DNA of 64,000 nt from Ferroplasma sp. Lineage in GTDB: Archaea > Thermoplasmatota > Thermoplasmata > Thermoplasmatales > Thermoplasmataceae. Under the pieces are notes generated by a model. That model was not told the origin of the DNA. It saw only the letters and a list, made by a program, of their open reading frames with translations, and did not search any database. The number at the start of each line of letters is the position of its first letter. Within the stretch, counting starts at the first letter, position 1. The DNA is taken from positions 806,001 through 870,000 of the forward strand of contig NZ_CP133597.1 in the NCBI RefSeq assembly GCF_031200575.1, given 5' to 3'. The translations under genes and the position numbers were made by a program. Of this stretch, positions 1 to 9,244 are shown in pieces.

Positions 1-3000
1 CCTGTCTATATAAGAATATGGAATATTATTTGTTATAAAGCCATATACGTCACTGGCAACATAACAGGGAATATATTTCTGCATTTCATGAAAATTTAAT
101 ACCCTGTTTTGGTCGTTCTCAACTCTGAACAGGTCGCCCGTTAAACGTATGACAGTCCGTGTTCTATAAGAAGCCCTGATTTTATTTTCAATTTTAGATT
201 TCAGGCTTTCTGGAATTATATCAGAATACTCCTTTAAAATGACTCTGACACCCACATAATTAAATAGTTTTATCTGAGCATAAATATAGTATTCTATATT
301 GTCTTTATTTATAAAGTCGGGGTTATTCTTAAAAATGTTTGACAGGGATGCATAATCCTTCAAATTATATGCTGTCTTTGTCATTTTATTGAAGGAAGAT
401 ACCGATTTAAGCCTATGGTAATTTTCAAATGAAAGCCTTAAAGCCTCTCCGTCCTCGTTATTCATTATTAGCGCACTGGTCAGTTTATCCTGAATCCCCG
501 TCTCCTCCGGATTGGAACCGGCTAATTTTTTAAGAATATCTATCTCCAGACCATAAAGTTCCAAATCATGAAATTTTTCTGCCAGAAGTTCACCAAGTAT
601 TTTATCCCCGGTACCATGGAATAGATCCAGCATTGGCTGTTTAAGTGACATTGTATCCCAGGCCTGATTTATTGCAAATTCAATGATTTTTGTGTTGGTG
701 TAATGTTTCACAATAATATCTTTGACATTGCTGTATTCATTCCTGAAATAGTAATAAAGAAACAGATCGAACCATTCATTTCTCGATTTCATATCCTCTA
801 TTATCTTTGTAGAAATTATATTTCCTGTGGAAATTTCCTGGAATACCGGGTTATCTAAGGCTTTCCTGTTTCTTATATACGCCCGGTTGAAGTATTCCAG
901 TGCCTTTTTATAGATTCTCCTGCTGTAATAGTAACTGGACAGTATTATGTATGAAGAATACTTTTTTCCTGGATAACTCTCCAGGAAGCTTATTGCTATT
1001 TTCTCATTCCTGGATTTTAATAGTAAATAGTGTTTAACTATATCCTCTGATGTTCCTCCATGGAGGACTGATAGAGCCGAGAATTTAAGTTTGTCCCTGT
1101 AAGCTTCCATGCAGTATGCCTTCAATCTATACATGCCAGCATTCCTTACATCTATTGTACCAAGCAACTCCCTTAGGGAATCTTTAACCTCTATTTTATT
1201 TTCTTCCATGAAAGCATCAATTTTATAGAAGACCTCATCAAATCCCAGGTCAGTGCATAATTTGACGTAGCTATCAACCTTTTCATTATGCTGCAGTCCG
1301 ATATTGATCCTTGATGCAAGGAAATTTACATTGAGGAGAATTTCAACAGCCTCGTCTATATGTTTTATGGCATCACCATAATTTGACCCATGCTGTTCAA
1401 TAAGTGCCCGTGCATAATAGTAAAAAGGATCGGGGGTCTTATTTTTTATGGATTCTATATAAGATTCGGCCTGCTTATAAAATCCATAGTCGATCAGGGA
1501 CATGGTAACCGGATAAAGAAAGTAACTGGAATCATTTAGATCCCTTGGCACTTTTCCAGTTTGAATGGAATATGCCTCTGCCATAATTGTCCCAACTGCC
1601 TGGTATTTATCAACTCCCAGAAGGCCCCTTATATAATTTTTCTGTACCGGTAATTTTTTCCTGCTAGCCATTAATGAAATTATGTATATGCATGCCACAG
1701 ATTTATGTCTGTAAGCTTTCTGCATGTATATATTATAATCAATATTTTCCCTCCCCCTGATAAATAATATGACCATTTCAAGGAGCGTACCTGAAATATT
1801 TAAATTGTCAAATTTTCTGATATTTGCCTCAGATTTTAGAAATCCAAACAATGTGTCAACAACCGGACCAGAGTCTAACAGCATCCTGTCGGCAGATAGG
1901 TATTCAACGGCCCTGTCAATTTCACCCATAGATATCAGGGAAGAACAGTACTCGGGCATAAACTCACGTTTCTTTTCCTCTTCCTCAAGCAATTTTACAA
2001 GTTCTTCATATTTATGGTTTTCATATAGATAATTTACGGCAATTCTATAGGTATTAACATCATGGATTCCCTTTTCTATAAGGCTAAGGGCTATCCTGTA
2101 TGCATATTCCTGACTATCTGTATTTAGATAATACTGAATAAGAAGTTTCATAATTTCCCTGTCCTCGTCAAATTCCGACCTGTACCTGGAAATATCTGAT
2201 TCAGCCTCACTATACATCTCTAGGCTGATTTCTGCTTCTATTTTATACTGAAGAAAATTTCTGGGAAGCCTGGCATTTCTCTCCATTATGGATATGTAGC
2301 CTAAAAGTGAATAGTAATCCTGAATGGAATGTTCTATTTCTATTATTCTGTCAAGGACATTCTGATCCCGGTTGTAATATATAAATTTATAAATTTTGAG
2401 CGCACTTTCATAACTACCTGTTCGATAATAAGCCTCTGCAAGTTCAGCGTTGCCCTGGTCGGTTTTTTCTGAATATTTCATCACGGAATCGTAATCCTGT
2501 AGATATAAATAGTAACCGGTAAGCTCATCATTGTTATGAAATATAGATTCCATTGCAATAACAAGATTTTTCAAATCTGTTTTCCTTCCCGTCTTCATAT
2601 ATATATCTGCAAGTTCCTTATAACAATATTTTGATCCGGATACTGATATGCACCTCAACAGTATTTTTTCAAGATCATCCGGGCTTCCATTTTCTTTGAA
2701 TATTTTTATATAGTCCTGAAAATCACTTTCACGAAATGAATCCGTCAAATACTGATTGAATTTCTCCTTATCATATATGCCGGTTTTACACAGATATTGC
2801 AGGGCAATATCTATACTTACAGAACCTATTGTTCTATTGAATGCCTCCTTTATCTCCTCTATGCCGAGGAGCTCTTTATAAGTATTAATTATGTCAAGAA
2901 ATCCATCTACATCCTCTGTGCTATAATATTTTAATGCCCTGTATTTTAGAACTGGCATAAGTTTACTATCGATGCTGTTTAATGCCTCAAATAAATCCTC

Positions 3001-3189
3001 TGTAATTTTCTGATTTCTGAAAGCCTCCTCAAGTATCTCTGAAATCTGGCTATCATAAACATTTTTAATTTCTTCACTCTCCTTTATGACAAAATTGCTG
3101 AAAGATTCTATAGAACCACTTTCCCTAGCCTTTTTCAGTAGGGACTTTAACTTTTTTTTCAGCATTAGATGCTCTACGGCAATCATCAT
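1..3189 (-). CDS. Large helical-repeat (TPR-like) protein, C-terminus outside the window
   Basis: The minus strand is open without a stop from an ATG at 3189 to the window edge, 1063 codons, so the gene is partial at its 3' end. The ATG is preceded in frame by a TAA at 3201-3199; a second ATG follows directly. The product is rich in Tyr, Leu, Glu and Lys. It shows many successive amphipathic helices with alternating Ala/Gly and Tyr residues, the look of TPR or similar solenoid repeats, with no signal peptide or membrane segment. The last 50 visible residues (from about RTRTVIRLTGD) change character and may begin a distinct domain. I see no catalytic motif. A scaffolding role is inference from the repeats; the function is unknown. 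Confidence 0.85.
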   Translation of the reverse strand, partial: MMIAVEHLMLKKKLKSLLKKARESGSIESFSNFVIKESEEIKNVYDSQISEILEEAFRNQKITEDLFEALNSIDSKLMPVLKYRALKYYSTEDVDGFLDIINTYKELLGIEEIKEAFNRTIGSVSIDIALQYLCKTGIYDKEKFNQYLTDSFRESDFQDYIKIFKENGSPDDLEKILLRCISVSGSKYCYKELADIYMKTGRKTDLKNLVIAMESIFHNNDELTGYYLYLQDYDSVMKYSEKTDQGNAELAEAYYRTGSYESALKIYKFIYYNRDQNVLDRIIEIEHSIQDYYSLLGYISIMERNARLPRNFLQYKIEAEISLEMYSEAESDISRYRSEFDEDREIMKLLIQYYLNTDSQEYAYRIALSLIEKGIHDVNTYRIAVNYLYENHKYEELVKLLEEEEKKREFMPEYCSSLISMGEIDRAVEYLSADRMLLDSGPVVDTLFGFLKSEANIRKFDNLNISGTLLEMVILFIRGRENIDYNIYMQKAYRHKSVACIYIISLMASRKKLPVQKNYIRGLLGVDKYQAVGTIMAEAYSIQTGKVPRDLNDSSYFLYPVTMSLIDYGFYKQAESYIESIKNKTPDPFYYYARALIEQHGSNYGDAIKHIDEAVEILLNVNFLASRINIGLQHNEKVDSYVKLCTDLGFDEVFYKIDAFMEENKIEVKDSLRELLGTIDVRNAGMYRLKAYCMEAYRDKLKFSALSVLHGGTSEDIVKHYLLLKSRNEKIAISFLESYPGKKYSSYIILSSYYYSRRIYKKALEYFNRAYIRNRKALDNPVFQEISTGNIISTKIIEDMKSRNEWFDLFLYYYFRNEYSNVKDIIVKHYTNTKIIEFAINQAWDTMSLKQPMLDLFHGTGDKILGELLAEKFHDLELYGLEIDILKKLAGSNPEETGIQDKLTSALIMNNEDGEALRLSFENYHRLKSVSSFNKMTKTAYNLKDYASLSNIFKNNPDFINKDNIEYYIYAQIKLFNYVGVRVILKEYSDIIPESLKSKIENKIRASYRTRTVIRLTGDLFRVENDQNRVLNFHEMQKYIPCYVASDVYGFITNNIPYSYIDR

Positions 3190-3404
3190 GGGGATATTTT
3201 ATCACTCATTATAATAGTTTATGGTGCTATTATTTGTATCTAATCTAAACACGATTGGCACCACCGGTCATCATCTTCCAGATTGCCTTCAGACTCCGCC
3301 TCTCCAGGTTAAAATGCTGGTGGCATGGAAAATTGGCAATCCTTTTGCCTGACGCAAATAACCTCTGCCCACCTCTCCTGCAGAAAGAGGCTAACAGCTA
3401 TGGG
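3190..3404. other. Intergenic region with an unusually G+C-rich patch, unassigned
   Basis: The stretch 3240-3400 is clearly richer in G+C than the flanks. An open frame of 60 codons on the plus strand (3255-3437) has no family resemblance and runs into the minus-strand gene. The minus strand shows two broken open frames. It may be a decayed insertion-sequence end or a structured RNA; I cannot decide between them. Confidence 0.3.
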
Positions 3405-3743
3405 TTAGAACAGCATTATCATGAATATATGCGCTAACCTGACAACCTCTACAAGGACATTAAAGCCGGTCAGCTCATATAGCGCAATTCCGATACCAGC
3501 ACCCAGAAACATAGAGGATATCAAATACGCAAGGGTTCTTATTCCAAAAAATACCAGAACGCCTGTTACAATGGCAATAACTGGGGCATATACGCTTGTT
3601 GATATGCCTATACCGGAAGAGGAGTAATGAACAAGATATGGAAATAAGAATGTGATAAACCGTGCACCAAACACAAATCCTATAATTATTCCTGCAACGG
3701 TTTCGATGTCATTTTTTAATTTAATGTACTTTTTGATGTCCAT
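3405..3743 (-). CDS. Small integral membrane protein
   Basis: This 112-residue protein starts MDIKKYIKLK and has about three hydrophobic segments (roughly residues 16-38, 50-68 and 72-95) after a short charged N-terminus. It has no recognisable motif. A TATA-like AT-rich stretch lies upstream, near 3760-3780. It is a single gene between the large repeat protein and a plus-strand permease. The hydrophobic pattern and composition favour a real gene; the function is unknown. Confidence 0.6.
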   Translation of the reverse strand: MDIKKYIKLKNDIETVAGIIIGFVFGARFITFLFPYLVHYSSSGIGISTSVYAPVIAIVTGVLVFFGIRTLAYLISSMFLGAGIGIALYELTGFNVLVEVVRLAHIFMIMLF

Positions 3744-3889
3744 TTAGGTATATAAATAAAATTATGTATTAAATTTTTCCCTCTACTGGTTCCTTGTTGC
3801 ATCAGTTCATTAATTATTAATATTCATATATATTAAACTGTAATGTACATTTTAAATTACTATTATATATTCAAAAGCAATTATGTACC

Positions 3890-5272
3890 ATGGAAAATCA
3901 GTTAAGGTCAAATTCTATATCACTACCCGGCTTAATATTCCAGGGAATGGGACAGCTATCACCCCTTTTTACATTTGATGGTATAATAAGCGTTGCGGCA
4001 TTCGCAGCGGGAGCAAGTCCACTGGCATTTCTAATTGGCCTGGTCGCATCTCTGCTTACCGGAAATACGCTCTACCAGTTTTCAAAAAGAACAGCCAGCG
4101 CAAGGGGATATTATGGGTATTCAGGTTATTCTCTTGGAAAGCATGCGGCATTTATAACCTCCTATCTTTATTTAATTTATCAACTGGCGAATTTAATATT
4201 TATTCTTTCTTTTTTTATAATGATATTCAATCCTGCAATTCTTTACCTTACAGGTTTCAATATACCTTTCTATTATGGTATAATACTTGTAGCGGTCATA
4301 AGCATTCCTGCTTTTTACACTGTTTACCGCGGAATCGTCCCATCGTTCAAATCTCAAATAACCATCAATGTCATTGAAATAATATTCGTTGTTGTTATTT
4401 CCATAATAATAATATTTACATCAAAAGACAACACACTTTCTGTCTTTACTCCTATCTCAGGATATAAAAACCTGTTTTTGGGATTCATCACCGGCAGTTT
4501 TCTTGCCTATACTGGTTACGGCTCGGTTGTTTCTCTGGGGGAGGAGGCCAGGGCACCCAGGAAAAATATTGGGCTTTCCATAGTTGCCATGCTCCTGATT
4601 ATAGGAATTCTGGATCTCCTGATTTCATATTCACTTGTTGTGGGATTCGGTGTTAGTAAAATGGGCAGCTTTACAGATACCGTGATTCCTGCTTTCATAG
4701 TGATAAAAACACATGTGGGCAGCTTTGTTTCAATATTCTTCCTTGCCTTCAATTTTTTTATAATTTATACACTATTCAATACAATTGGAACTGCAATAAC
4801 CAGAAACATTTATTCAATGGCCAGGGATGGATTTCTTCCAGGAACATTTATGAAATTGAATAGGTACGGTGCACCAGAAAATGCACTACTTTTATTGCTT
4901 GGAATATTCATATCAGTGGCCATAGTTTCTACCGTAATATTCTATGCATCATTCAGCGCAGGGGGGTTTTTGGACCAGTTTATATTTTATGCAACTATAA
5001 GCACCCTATCCACATTGATAATACACATGATCGTAAATACCGGCCTTTCAAGGGTATATAAAAATAAATTATCCGATATAGTTATTCCAACAATATCCAC
5101 AATTATAATACTAATTGCCCTATATTATGCTGTATCCAGCCTTGCATTTCCATTTATCTATTCTGTGGTTATAATGTTATTATACATTATAATTATTGCC
5201 AGTTTTAGTGTAATTATGAGAACAAAAATAAAGGATATTTATGGAAAAGCTATGATTCAACGGAATAAATAA
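3890..5272 (+). CDS. APC-superfamily amino acid permease
   Basis: The 460-residue protein has about 12 hydrophobic segments. Its N-terminal part has the small-residue-rich first helix of amino acid-polyamine-organocation transporters (FQGMGQLSPL, AAFAAGASPLAFLIG). The cytoplasmic motif SLGEEARAPRKNIG near residues 215-228 is typical of the family (E-E-x-x-x-P-x-x-x-I/L). A second family feature is TRNIYSMARDGFLP near 310. It acts in the membrane, probably as a proton-coupled uptake system for amino acids; the substrate cannot be read from the sequence. It is monocistronic and converges on the next gene with only three bases between stops. Confidence 0.9.
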   Translation: MENQLRSNSISLPGLIFQGMGQLSPLFTFDGIISVAAFAAGASPLAFLIGLVASLLTGNTLYQFSKRTASARGYYGYSGYSLGKHAAFITSYLYLIYQLANLIFILSFFIMIFNPAILYLTGFNIPFYYGIILVAVISIPAFYTVYRGIVPSFKSQITINVIEIIFVVVISIIIIFTSKDNTLSVFTPISGYKNLFLGFITGSFLAYTGYGSVVSLGEEARAPRKNIGLSIVAMLLIIGILDLLISYSLVVGFGVSKMGSFTDTVIPAFIVIKTHVGSFVSIFFLAFNFFIIYTLFNTIGTAITRNIYSMARDGFLPGTFMKLNRYGAPENALLLLLGIFISVAIVSTVIFYASFSAGGFLDQFIFYATISTLSTLIIHMIVNTGLSRVYKNKLSDIVIPTISTIIILIALYYAVSSLAFPFIYSVVIMLLYIIIIASFSVIMRTKIKDIYGKAMIQRNK

Positions 5273-5275
5273 TAA

Positions 5276-5911
5276 TTATTTTTTTTCAAGTATATCCATA
5301 ATGGATTTTGTGTCCATAACCATGGATACTGCGGACATTGATTTAAGTGATGCTTCATGCATTTCCCTGCTGTGGGATGAACAGGCATCAGATGCTACCA
5401 CTGTATAATAACCAAGATTGCCTGAATCTCTAGCGCTGGACTCAACTCCTATTTCAGTTGCAATGCCTGTAAAAATGACCGTCTTAATCCCGGCTGCCTT
5501 AAACATGTTGTCAACGTTCGTTCCTATGAAAAGGCTTGCGGTATTCTTATTGAGAACGTAATCGTCCTTTTCAGGTGCCAGTTCTGGATAAATTTCTGCC
5601 TCCTTTGAACCTGGTGCCATGAAAACAGGTAATTTAGCAGGATCGTTTACTCCAAATCTTTTCATATAGCTGTATATTCCTGATGGTGCCATGTACTGGA
5701 AAGGCAAGGGAGTTATCCTGGTATACAGTACCGGCATGCTCTTTTTTCTGGAAAGCTGGGTTAATTTTTTTACGTTACCAACAAATTCATCTTTATTGAA
5801 AATATTATTTACCAGGCCATTCTGGACATCCCAGTTTACCAGTACAGTGTGCTTCGGATCCAGTATCTCATCCATATTCTCAAATATTGTTTTATTCCCA
5901 ATAACTTTCAT
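5276..5911 (-). CDS. Isochorismatase-fold hydrolase with Gly at the Cys position
   Basis: This 211-residue protein has the isochorismatase/cysteine-hydrolase fold. The catalytic Asp sits in NWDVQNG near residue 29 and the Lys in VLNKNTASLF near 118. The segment TGIATEIGVESSARD near residues 145-159 aligns with the nucleophile loop of nicotinamidases (A-x-E-x-C-V), but the Cys is replaced by Gly. True isochorismatases such as EntB and PhzD also carry Gly there and cleave a vinyl ether without a cysteine nucleophile. It is therefore unlikely to be a nicotinamidase. It is the third gene of a minus-strand run after the radical SAM and precorrin-2 dehydrogenase genes. The substrate is unknown. Confidence 0.85.
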   Translation of the reverse strand: MKVIGNKTIFENMDEILDPKHTVLVNWDVQNGLVNNIFNKDEFVGNVKKLTQLSRKKSMPVLYTRITPLPFQYMAPSGIYSYMKRFGVNDPAKLPVFMAPGSKEAEIYPELAPEKDDYVLNKNTASLFIGTNVDNMFKAAGIKTVIFTGIATEIGVESSARDSGNLGYYTVVASDACSSHSREMHEASLKSMSAVSMVMDTKSIMDILEKK

Positions 5912-5912
5912 A

Positions 5913-6464
5913 TTATCTCATTTTATCATTATATATTGCTTTTATGGTGTCTTCGAAGCTGTACCCTGATGATTTCATGTCATGTATAAGTAAGTCTTTC
6001 AGCATTTTAGAGGTCCTGGGCGAACTGCCACCGGTGCTTATTGCAATTATTATGTCCCCGATAGCTGTATTTGCCACCATCATTATATCAGAATTATTAT
6101 GGTTCCCTGAATTGTCGTGCAGAATATTCCTGTCCCTGCATATACGGGAAATCATATCGTTTACATCCCGTTTATCTGTAGCGCATAATACCATGAAATA
6201 ACTATTATTAATATCACTGGCTTCTATATTTCTCCAGGTAAGACGTATAATACCGTTATCCGAGAGCTTTTTTATAAATTCTGTTACTTCCGGGGAAATT
6301 ACATGAATTAATGTATTTTCAGAAAGGAGCACTTTTATTTTTCTCTCGGCTATCCTTCCTCCTCCGGCTATCAGGATTTTTTTGTTTTCCAGGTTTATGT
6401 TAAAAATCATACTGTCTGCATTATTCTTATCAGGGATATTAATAAATTCCTCATCCTTTATCAT
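5913..6464 (-). CDS. Precorrin-2 dehydrogenase (Met8/CysG N-terminal family)
   Basis: The 183-residue protein has a Rossmann start ILIAGGGRIAERKI near residue 30, followed by VISPEVTEFI, CATDKRDVNDMI and the C-terminal signature IIAISTGGSSPRTSKMLKDLL. This is the NAD-dependent dehydrogenase that oxidises precorrin-2 to sirohydrochlorin, the branch point to sirohaem and alternative haem synthesis. The methyltransferase half of bacterial CysG is absent, as is usual in archaea. It lies 22 bases after the radical SAM gene and is followed almost directly by the hydrolase gene, suggesting one transcript. Haem would serve the cytochrome b encoded elsewhere in the window; that link is inference. Confidence 0.9.
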   Translation of the reverse strand: MIKDEEFINIPDKNNADSMIFNINLENKKILIAGGGRIAERKIKVLLSENTLIHVISPEVTEFIKKLSDNGIIRLTWRNIEASDINNSYFMVLCATDKRDVNDMISRICRDRNILHDNSGNHNNSDIMMVANTAIGDIIIAISTGGSSPRTSKMLKDLLIHDMKSSGYSFEDTIKAIYNDKMR

Positions 6465-6486
6465 TTCAGGCCTTAAAAAAACCGGC

Positions 6487-8154
6487 TTAAAGTTTTTTCT
6501 TCACGTCATTGTATGATCTGTAGAGGGATATCAAAAACGATTTCTTTGTGAGCTTATGTTTATAAGACCATTCAACATCTTTTTCAATATATGATAGATG
6601 ACTACTTCTGTTTTCATTAGAAATATAATTATCTCCATGCATATACCCGGTTATGTTCTTTACTATCTCTTCTGCATCCTGTCCTGCCAGTAAGCCTAAT
6701 GACTGCCTTATCCTGATCATGCGTATTTCAGATTCATAAGTTGCCTTTGCAATCTGTTCTACATTCATCCACTTTGTATAATAATTCAAAAAATCAGTCC
6801 ATATCTTCCCATTTTCAAGAAGGTTGAAATAATCGCTAATTGTTCTTGCGGTAATTGTAAAGCCATAATCCTCTGGATGCTCATATATCAAAGAACCGGG
6901 GTCTATGAAAGGGGTAAGCGGGGATATAAATGTGTAAAGTTTCTCCTTATTATTTGTGAATCTCTTCATAAGCCCCTCGCTGTAATCCAGGTCTACATTC
7001 ACATCCTCGGCGGTTTGCCCACTCAATCCTATGGTGAAATAAACATCTATCTTCTTGGATCCAGCTGTAATGGAGTTTTCTACAAAATTTTCCAGGCTTT
7101 TATTATCGTAAGGTCTCCCATTCTTATTCCTTATTGTCTCATTGGAGGATTCTGGTGAAATTTCCACAGTAAAATCTGGAAAATTCCTTCCCAGTTCATC
7201 CAGATAATGTTTTTCTGGCGGTACAAAAAATTCGGTTAATAGTGGCAGGTCTATTTTTCTGTTTTTCATTTCCCGGAACAGAGAGGAATAAAATTTTTCT
7301 CCGGCACGGTTTATATCTCCTGTAATAAATACAGGGCTGCCCAGTATATCCTGGACAAGAGATATCTCTTCCGCTATAATTTCTGGTTTTCTATATACAG
7401 GGGATGTATCATTGTAATTATTTCTATAGGCAAAATTTGAACCCCCGCAGAACGCGCAGTTGAAACTGCAGCCATGCTCTATCACAGTCATCGCCTCAGT
7501 ATTTTCAAGCCATGAAGCATATGGTAAATGGCCCTTAATATCATGATATTTTAATGCATTTTTCATCAGTACCCCGTAGTTTAGAAATACATCATCAATG
7601 GATGATTTTCCACGCTGATTATGTACTATTCTACCTCCGTCCCTGTGGATCAAATTTGGGACATTATTGATATCATGTGAATTTTCCATTGTCTCAGCCA
7701 GTTTAACTATATTGTTCTCCTGCAAATCTCCTGAAAGTATGAAATCTATATATTCATAATTCTTCATTATATCTTCAGCAAAATAGGTGGCAGAAAATCC
7801 GCCTAGCAATACCTTTGAATTCTGGTGCAGGTCTTTTATAATCCGGGCAATCTTCAGAGCCCCGTTAACGTGGGGAAGCCAGTGAAGGTCAATGCCAAAA
7901 ATATCAGATTCCACATCCTTTAAATATTTCACAGGATCAAATTTGTCTGATGATACCATCATGGCGGCAACATTGCATATCCTGGCATTGTAGCCCTCCT
8001 TTATTAACGAACTGAGCATGCTTACGAATCCGATAGGGTACATTTCAAATACTGGTGTTGATGGGATAACATCGCTTATTGGCCCGAGTTTAATATCCCT
8101 GGTCCTGAAATCGTATATGCTCGGAGCATGTACCAGTGCAACTTCTGTTTTCAT
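6487..8154 (-). CDS. B12-binding-domain radical SAM protein
   Basis: About 555 residues. The N-terminal part (VALVHAPSIYDF, then GIDLHWLPHVNGAL and VLLGGFSATYFAEDI) is a cobalamin-binding-like Rossmann domain. The radical SAM core follows, with the 4Fe-4S motif CSFNCAFC near residues 229-236 (C-x3-C-x2-C) and later GLSGQTAEDV. The architecture matches a Thermoplasma-type family of B12-binding radical SAM proteins. I place the start at the ATG at 8154 (MKTEVALVHAP); an in-frame GTG at 8181 would add nine residues that do not fit the fold. It heads the minus-strand run with the precorrin-2 dehydrogenase gene, which hints at tetrapyrrole or cofactor chemistry, but the reaction is unknown. Confidence 0.88.
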   Translation of the reverse strand: MKTEVALVHAPSIYDFRTRDIKLGPISDVIPSTPVFEMYPIGFVSMLSSLIKEGYNARICNVAAMMVSSDKFDPVKYLKDVESDIFGIDLHWLPHVNGALKIARIIKDLHQNSKVLLGGFSATYFAEDIMKNYEYIDFILSGDLQENNIVKLAETMENSHDINNVPNLIHRDGGRIVHNQRGKSSIDDVFLNYGVLMKNALKYHDIKGHLPYASWLENTEAMTVIEHGCSFNCAFCGGSNFAYRNNYNDTSPVYRKPEIIAEEISLVQDILGSPVFITGDINRAGEKFYSSLFREMKNRKIDLPLLTEFFVPPEKHYLDELGRNFPDFTVEISPESSNETIRNKNGRPYDNKSLENFVENSITAGSKKIDVYFTIGLSGQTAEDVNVDLDYSEGLMKRFTNNKEKLYTFISPLTPFIDPGSLIYEHPEDYGFTITARTISDYFNLLENGKIWTDFLNYYTKWMNVEQIAKATYESEIRMIRIRQSLGLLAGQDAEEIVKNITGYMHGDNYISNENRSSHLSYIEKDVEWSYKHKLTKKSFLISLYRSYNDVKKKL

Positions 8155-8181
8155 AATCTCATTTCCTTGATATCTTATCAC

Positions 8182-8426
8182 TTTATGGAATAGAATTCTT
8201 CATTTTTAAGGTTAAACCGCCTGGGGCGGGGCAATTTAAGCACCCATATCATGCCTCCAGGGAACAATGATAATCTCGTTTCTGCTTACTCTATTATGCC
8301 ATGCCCCTCATTTATGGCGTAGAATATTCCCTGCCAATTGTTATTGTGGCCTTTAATATAATTATATAATATATATCTTTAAAAACATATCGGTTTACGG
8401 AAAAATAAAAAATAAAATTATAAATA
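8182..8426. other. Intergenic region, GC-rich patch, nothing assigned
   Basis: The patch 8217-8330 is richer in G+C than the AT-rich flanks and contains several related CATGCC/GGCATG-type words, but no open frame with gene-like composition. The part 8355-8400 is nearly pure A+T. A structured RNA or a decayed element is possible; nothing decisive is visible. Confidence 0.25.
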
Positions 8427-8999
8427 TTATGGTGGAGCCTGTAAGTGCTGGTATATTGCAACATAACCTATAAACAGCGCTATCAGGGCTGTAAGTGCCA
8501 GAAGTATGAATGCTATATAATAAAGATACTTCTTTCCATTATCCGGTTTCGCAAATAATATCAATGAATACACTGCAGATATTCCGCTAATAACATATAA
8601 TCCCAGTGCGCTTATGAGCTGATCTCCTGTTTCAAGCTTGAAATTAACCATTGCGGCAGCCTCAATAAACAGATAAATCCCCAGCATTGCTCCAGGAATA
8701 GATATCGATCTGAGGTTTTGCTGCTTGTATATCATAAGTGAACCAGCCATCAATAATAATCCGAGTATCATTAATGGGTCCCCGAAAAGCATGTTGTACG
8801 CACTTAGCGGACCTGGAAAAGGCCAGAACTGTGACATCCTGAAACCGGATGCGAAATCAAAAAATCCGAAAGCGAAACTCGGGATGACAAGCTCCTTTAA
8901 ATCTTTTCCCTGTGCGGCCATATAGAAATAGGCAGCAATCAGGGCGGCACTGATTCCTAAACTTAATAGCATTGCAGCCAATGGATCAACAAATCCCAT
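8427..8999 (-). CDS. DUF981-like multi-pass membrane protein
   Basis: This 190-residue protein has about six hydrophobic helices. It carries the conserved stretch FGFFDFASGFRMS followed by WPFPGPLSAYNMLFGDP near residues 44-76, which I recognise as characteristic of the DUF981 family of archaeal membrane proteins. No enzymatic or transport role is established for the family. It stands alone on the minus strand. The conserved polar FGDP and FDFASG residues between helices suggest a functional site in the membrane. Confidence 0.75.
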   Translation of the reverse strand: MGFVDPLAAMLLSLGISAALIAAYFYMAAQGKDLKELVIPSFAFGFFDFASGFRMSQFWPFPGPLSAYNMLFGDPLMILGLLLMAGSLMIYKQQNLRSISIPGAMLGIYLFIEAAAMVNFKLETGDQLISALGLYVISGISAVYSLILFAKPDNGKKYLYYIAFILLALTALIALFIGYVAIYQHLQAPP

Positions 9000-9244
9000 A
9001 AATTTACCTCTTAAATATTATTTTTATAACATATTAATATACTTGTTTTTTTATGAATATATTCATTAAAAATTCCTATAAGCTGCAAGGTGATGGCGAA
9101 AAATGCCACCGCATTCTACCTTGCCTGAAACTGGCCTAAATTGCTTTATTAATAAATTAAATTTATCTCTTATGTTCCACATCCCAGAGACGGTATGATA
9201 AGTTGCCATAAGAAAACTATTATTATTTGTCATTATTTACTTCT
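9000..9244. other. Intergenic region with an imperfect hairpin
   Basis: An inverted repeat GCAAGGT (9085-9091) / ACCTTGC (9118-9124) encloses a second complementary pair (GGC/GCC). It sits between the divergent DUF981-like gene and the acyl-CoA dehydrogenase gene. It may be an RNA structure or protein site. The rest is AT-rich with no gene. Confidence 0.35.

Noticed and set aside
1769-2032. An 87-codon plus-strand open frame
   Set aside because: It lies entirely within the large minus-strand repeat-protein gene and has no gene-like features.
3255-3437. A 60-codon plus-strand open frame in a GC-rich patch
   Set aside because: It overlaps the end of a better minus-strand gene, has no promoter or ribosome-binding site and an unlikely composition.
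9085-9124. Hairpin considered as a small RNA gene or riboswitch
   Set aside because: The stem is imperfect and short, and no known class pattern is visible, so I list it only as a structure in the spacer.
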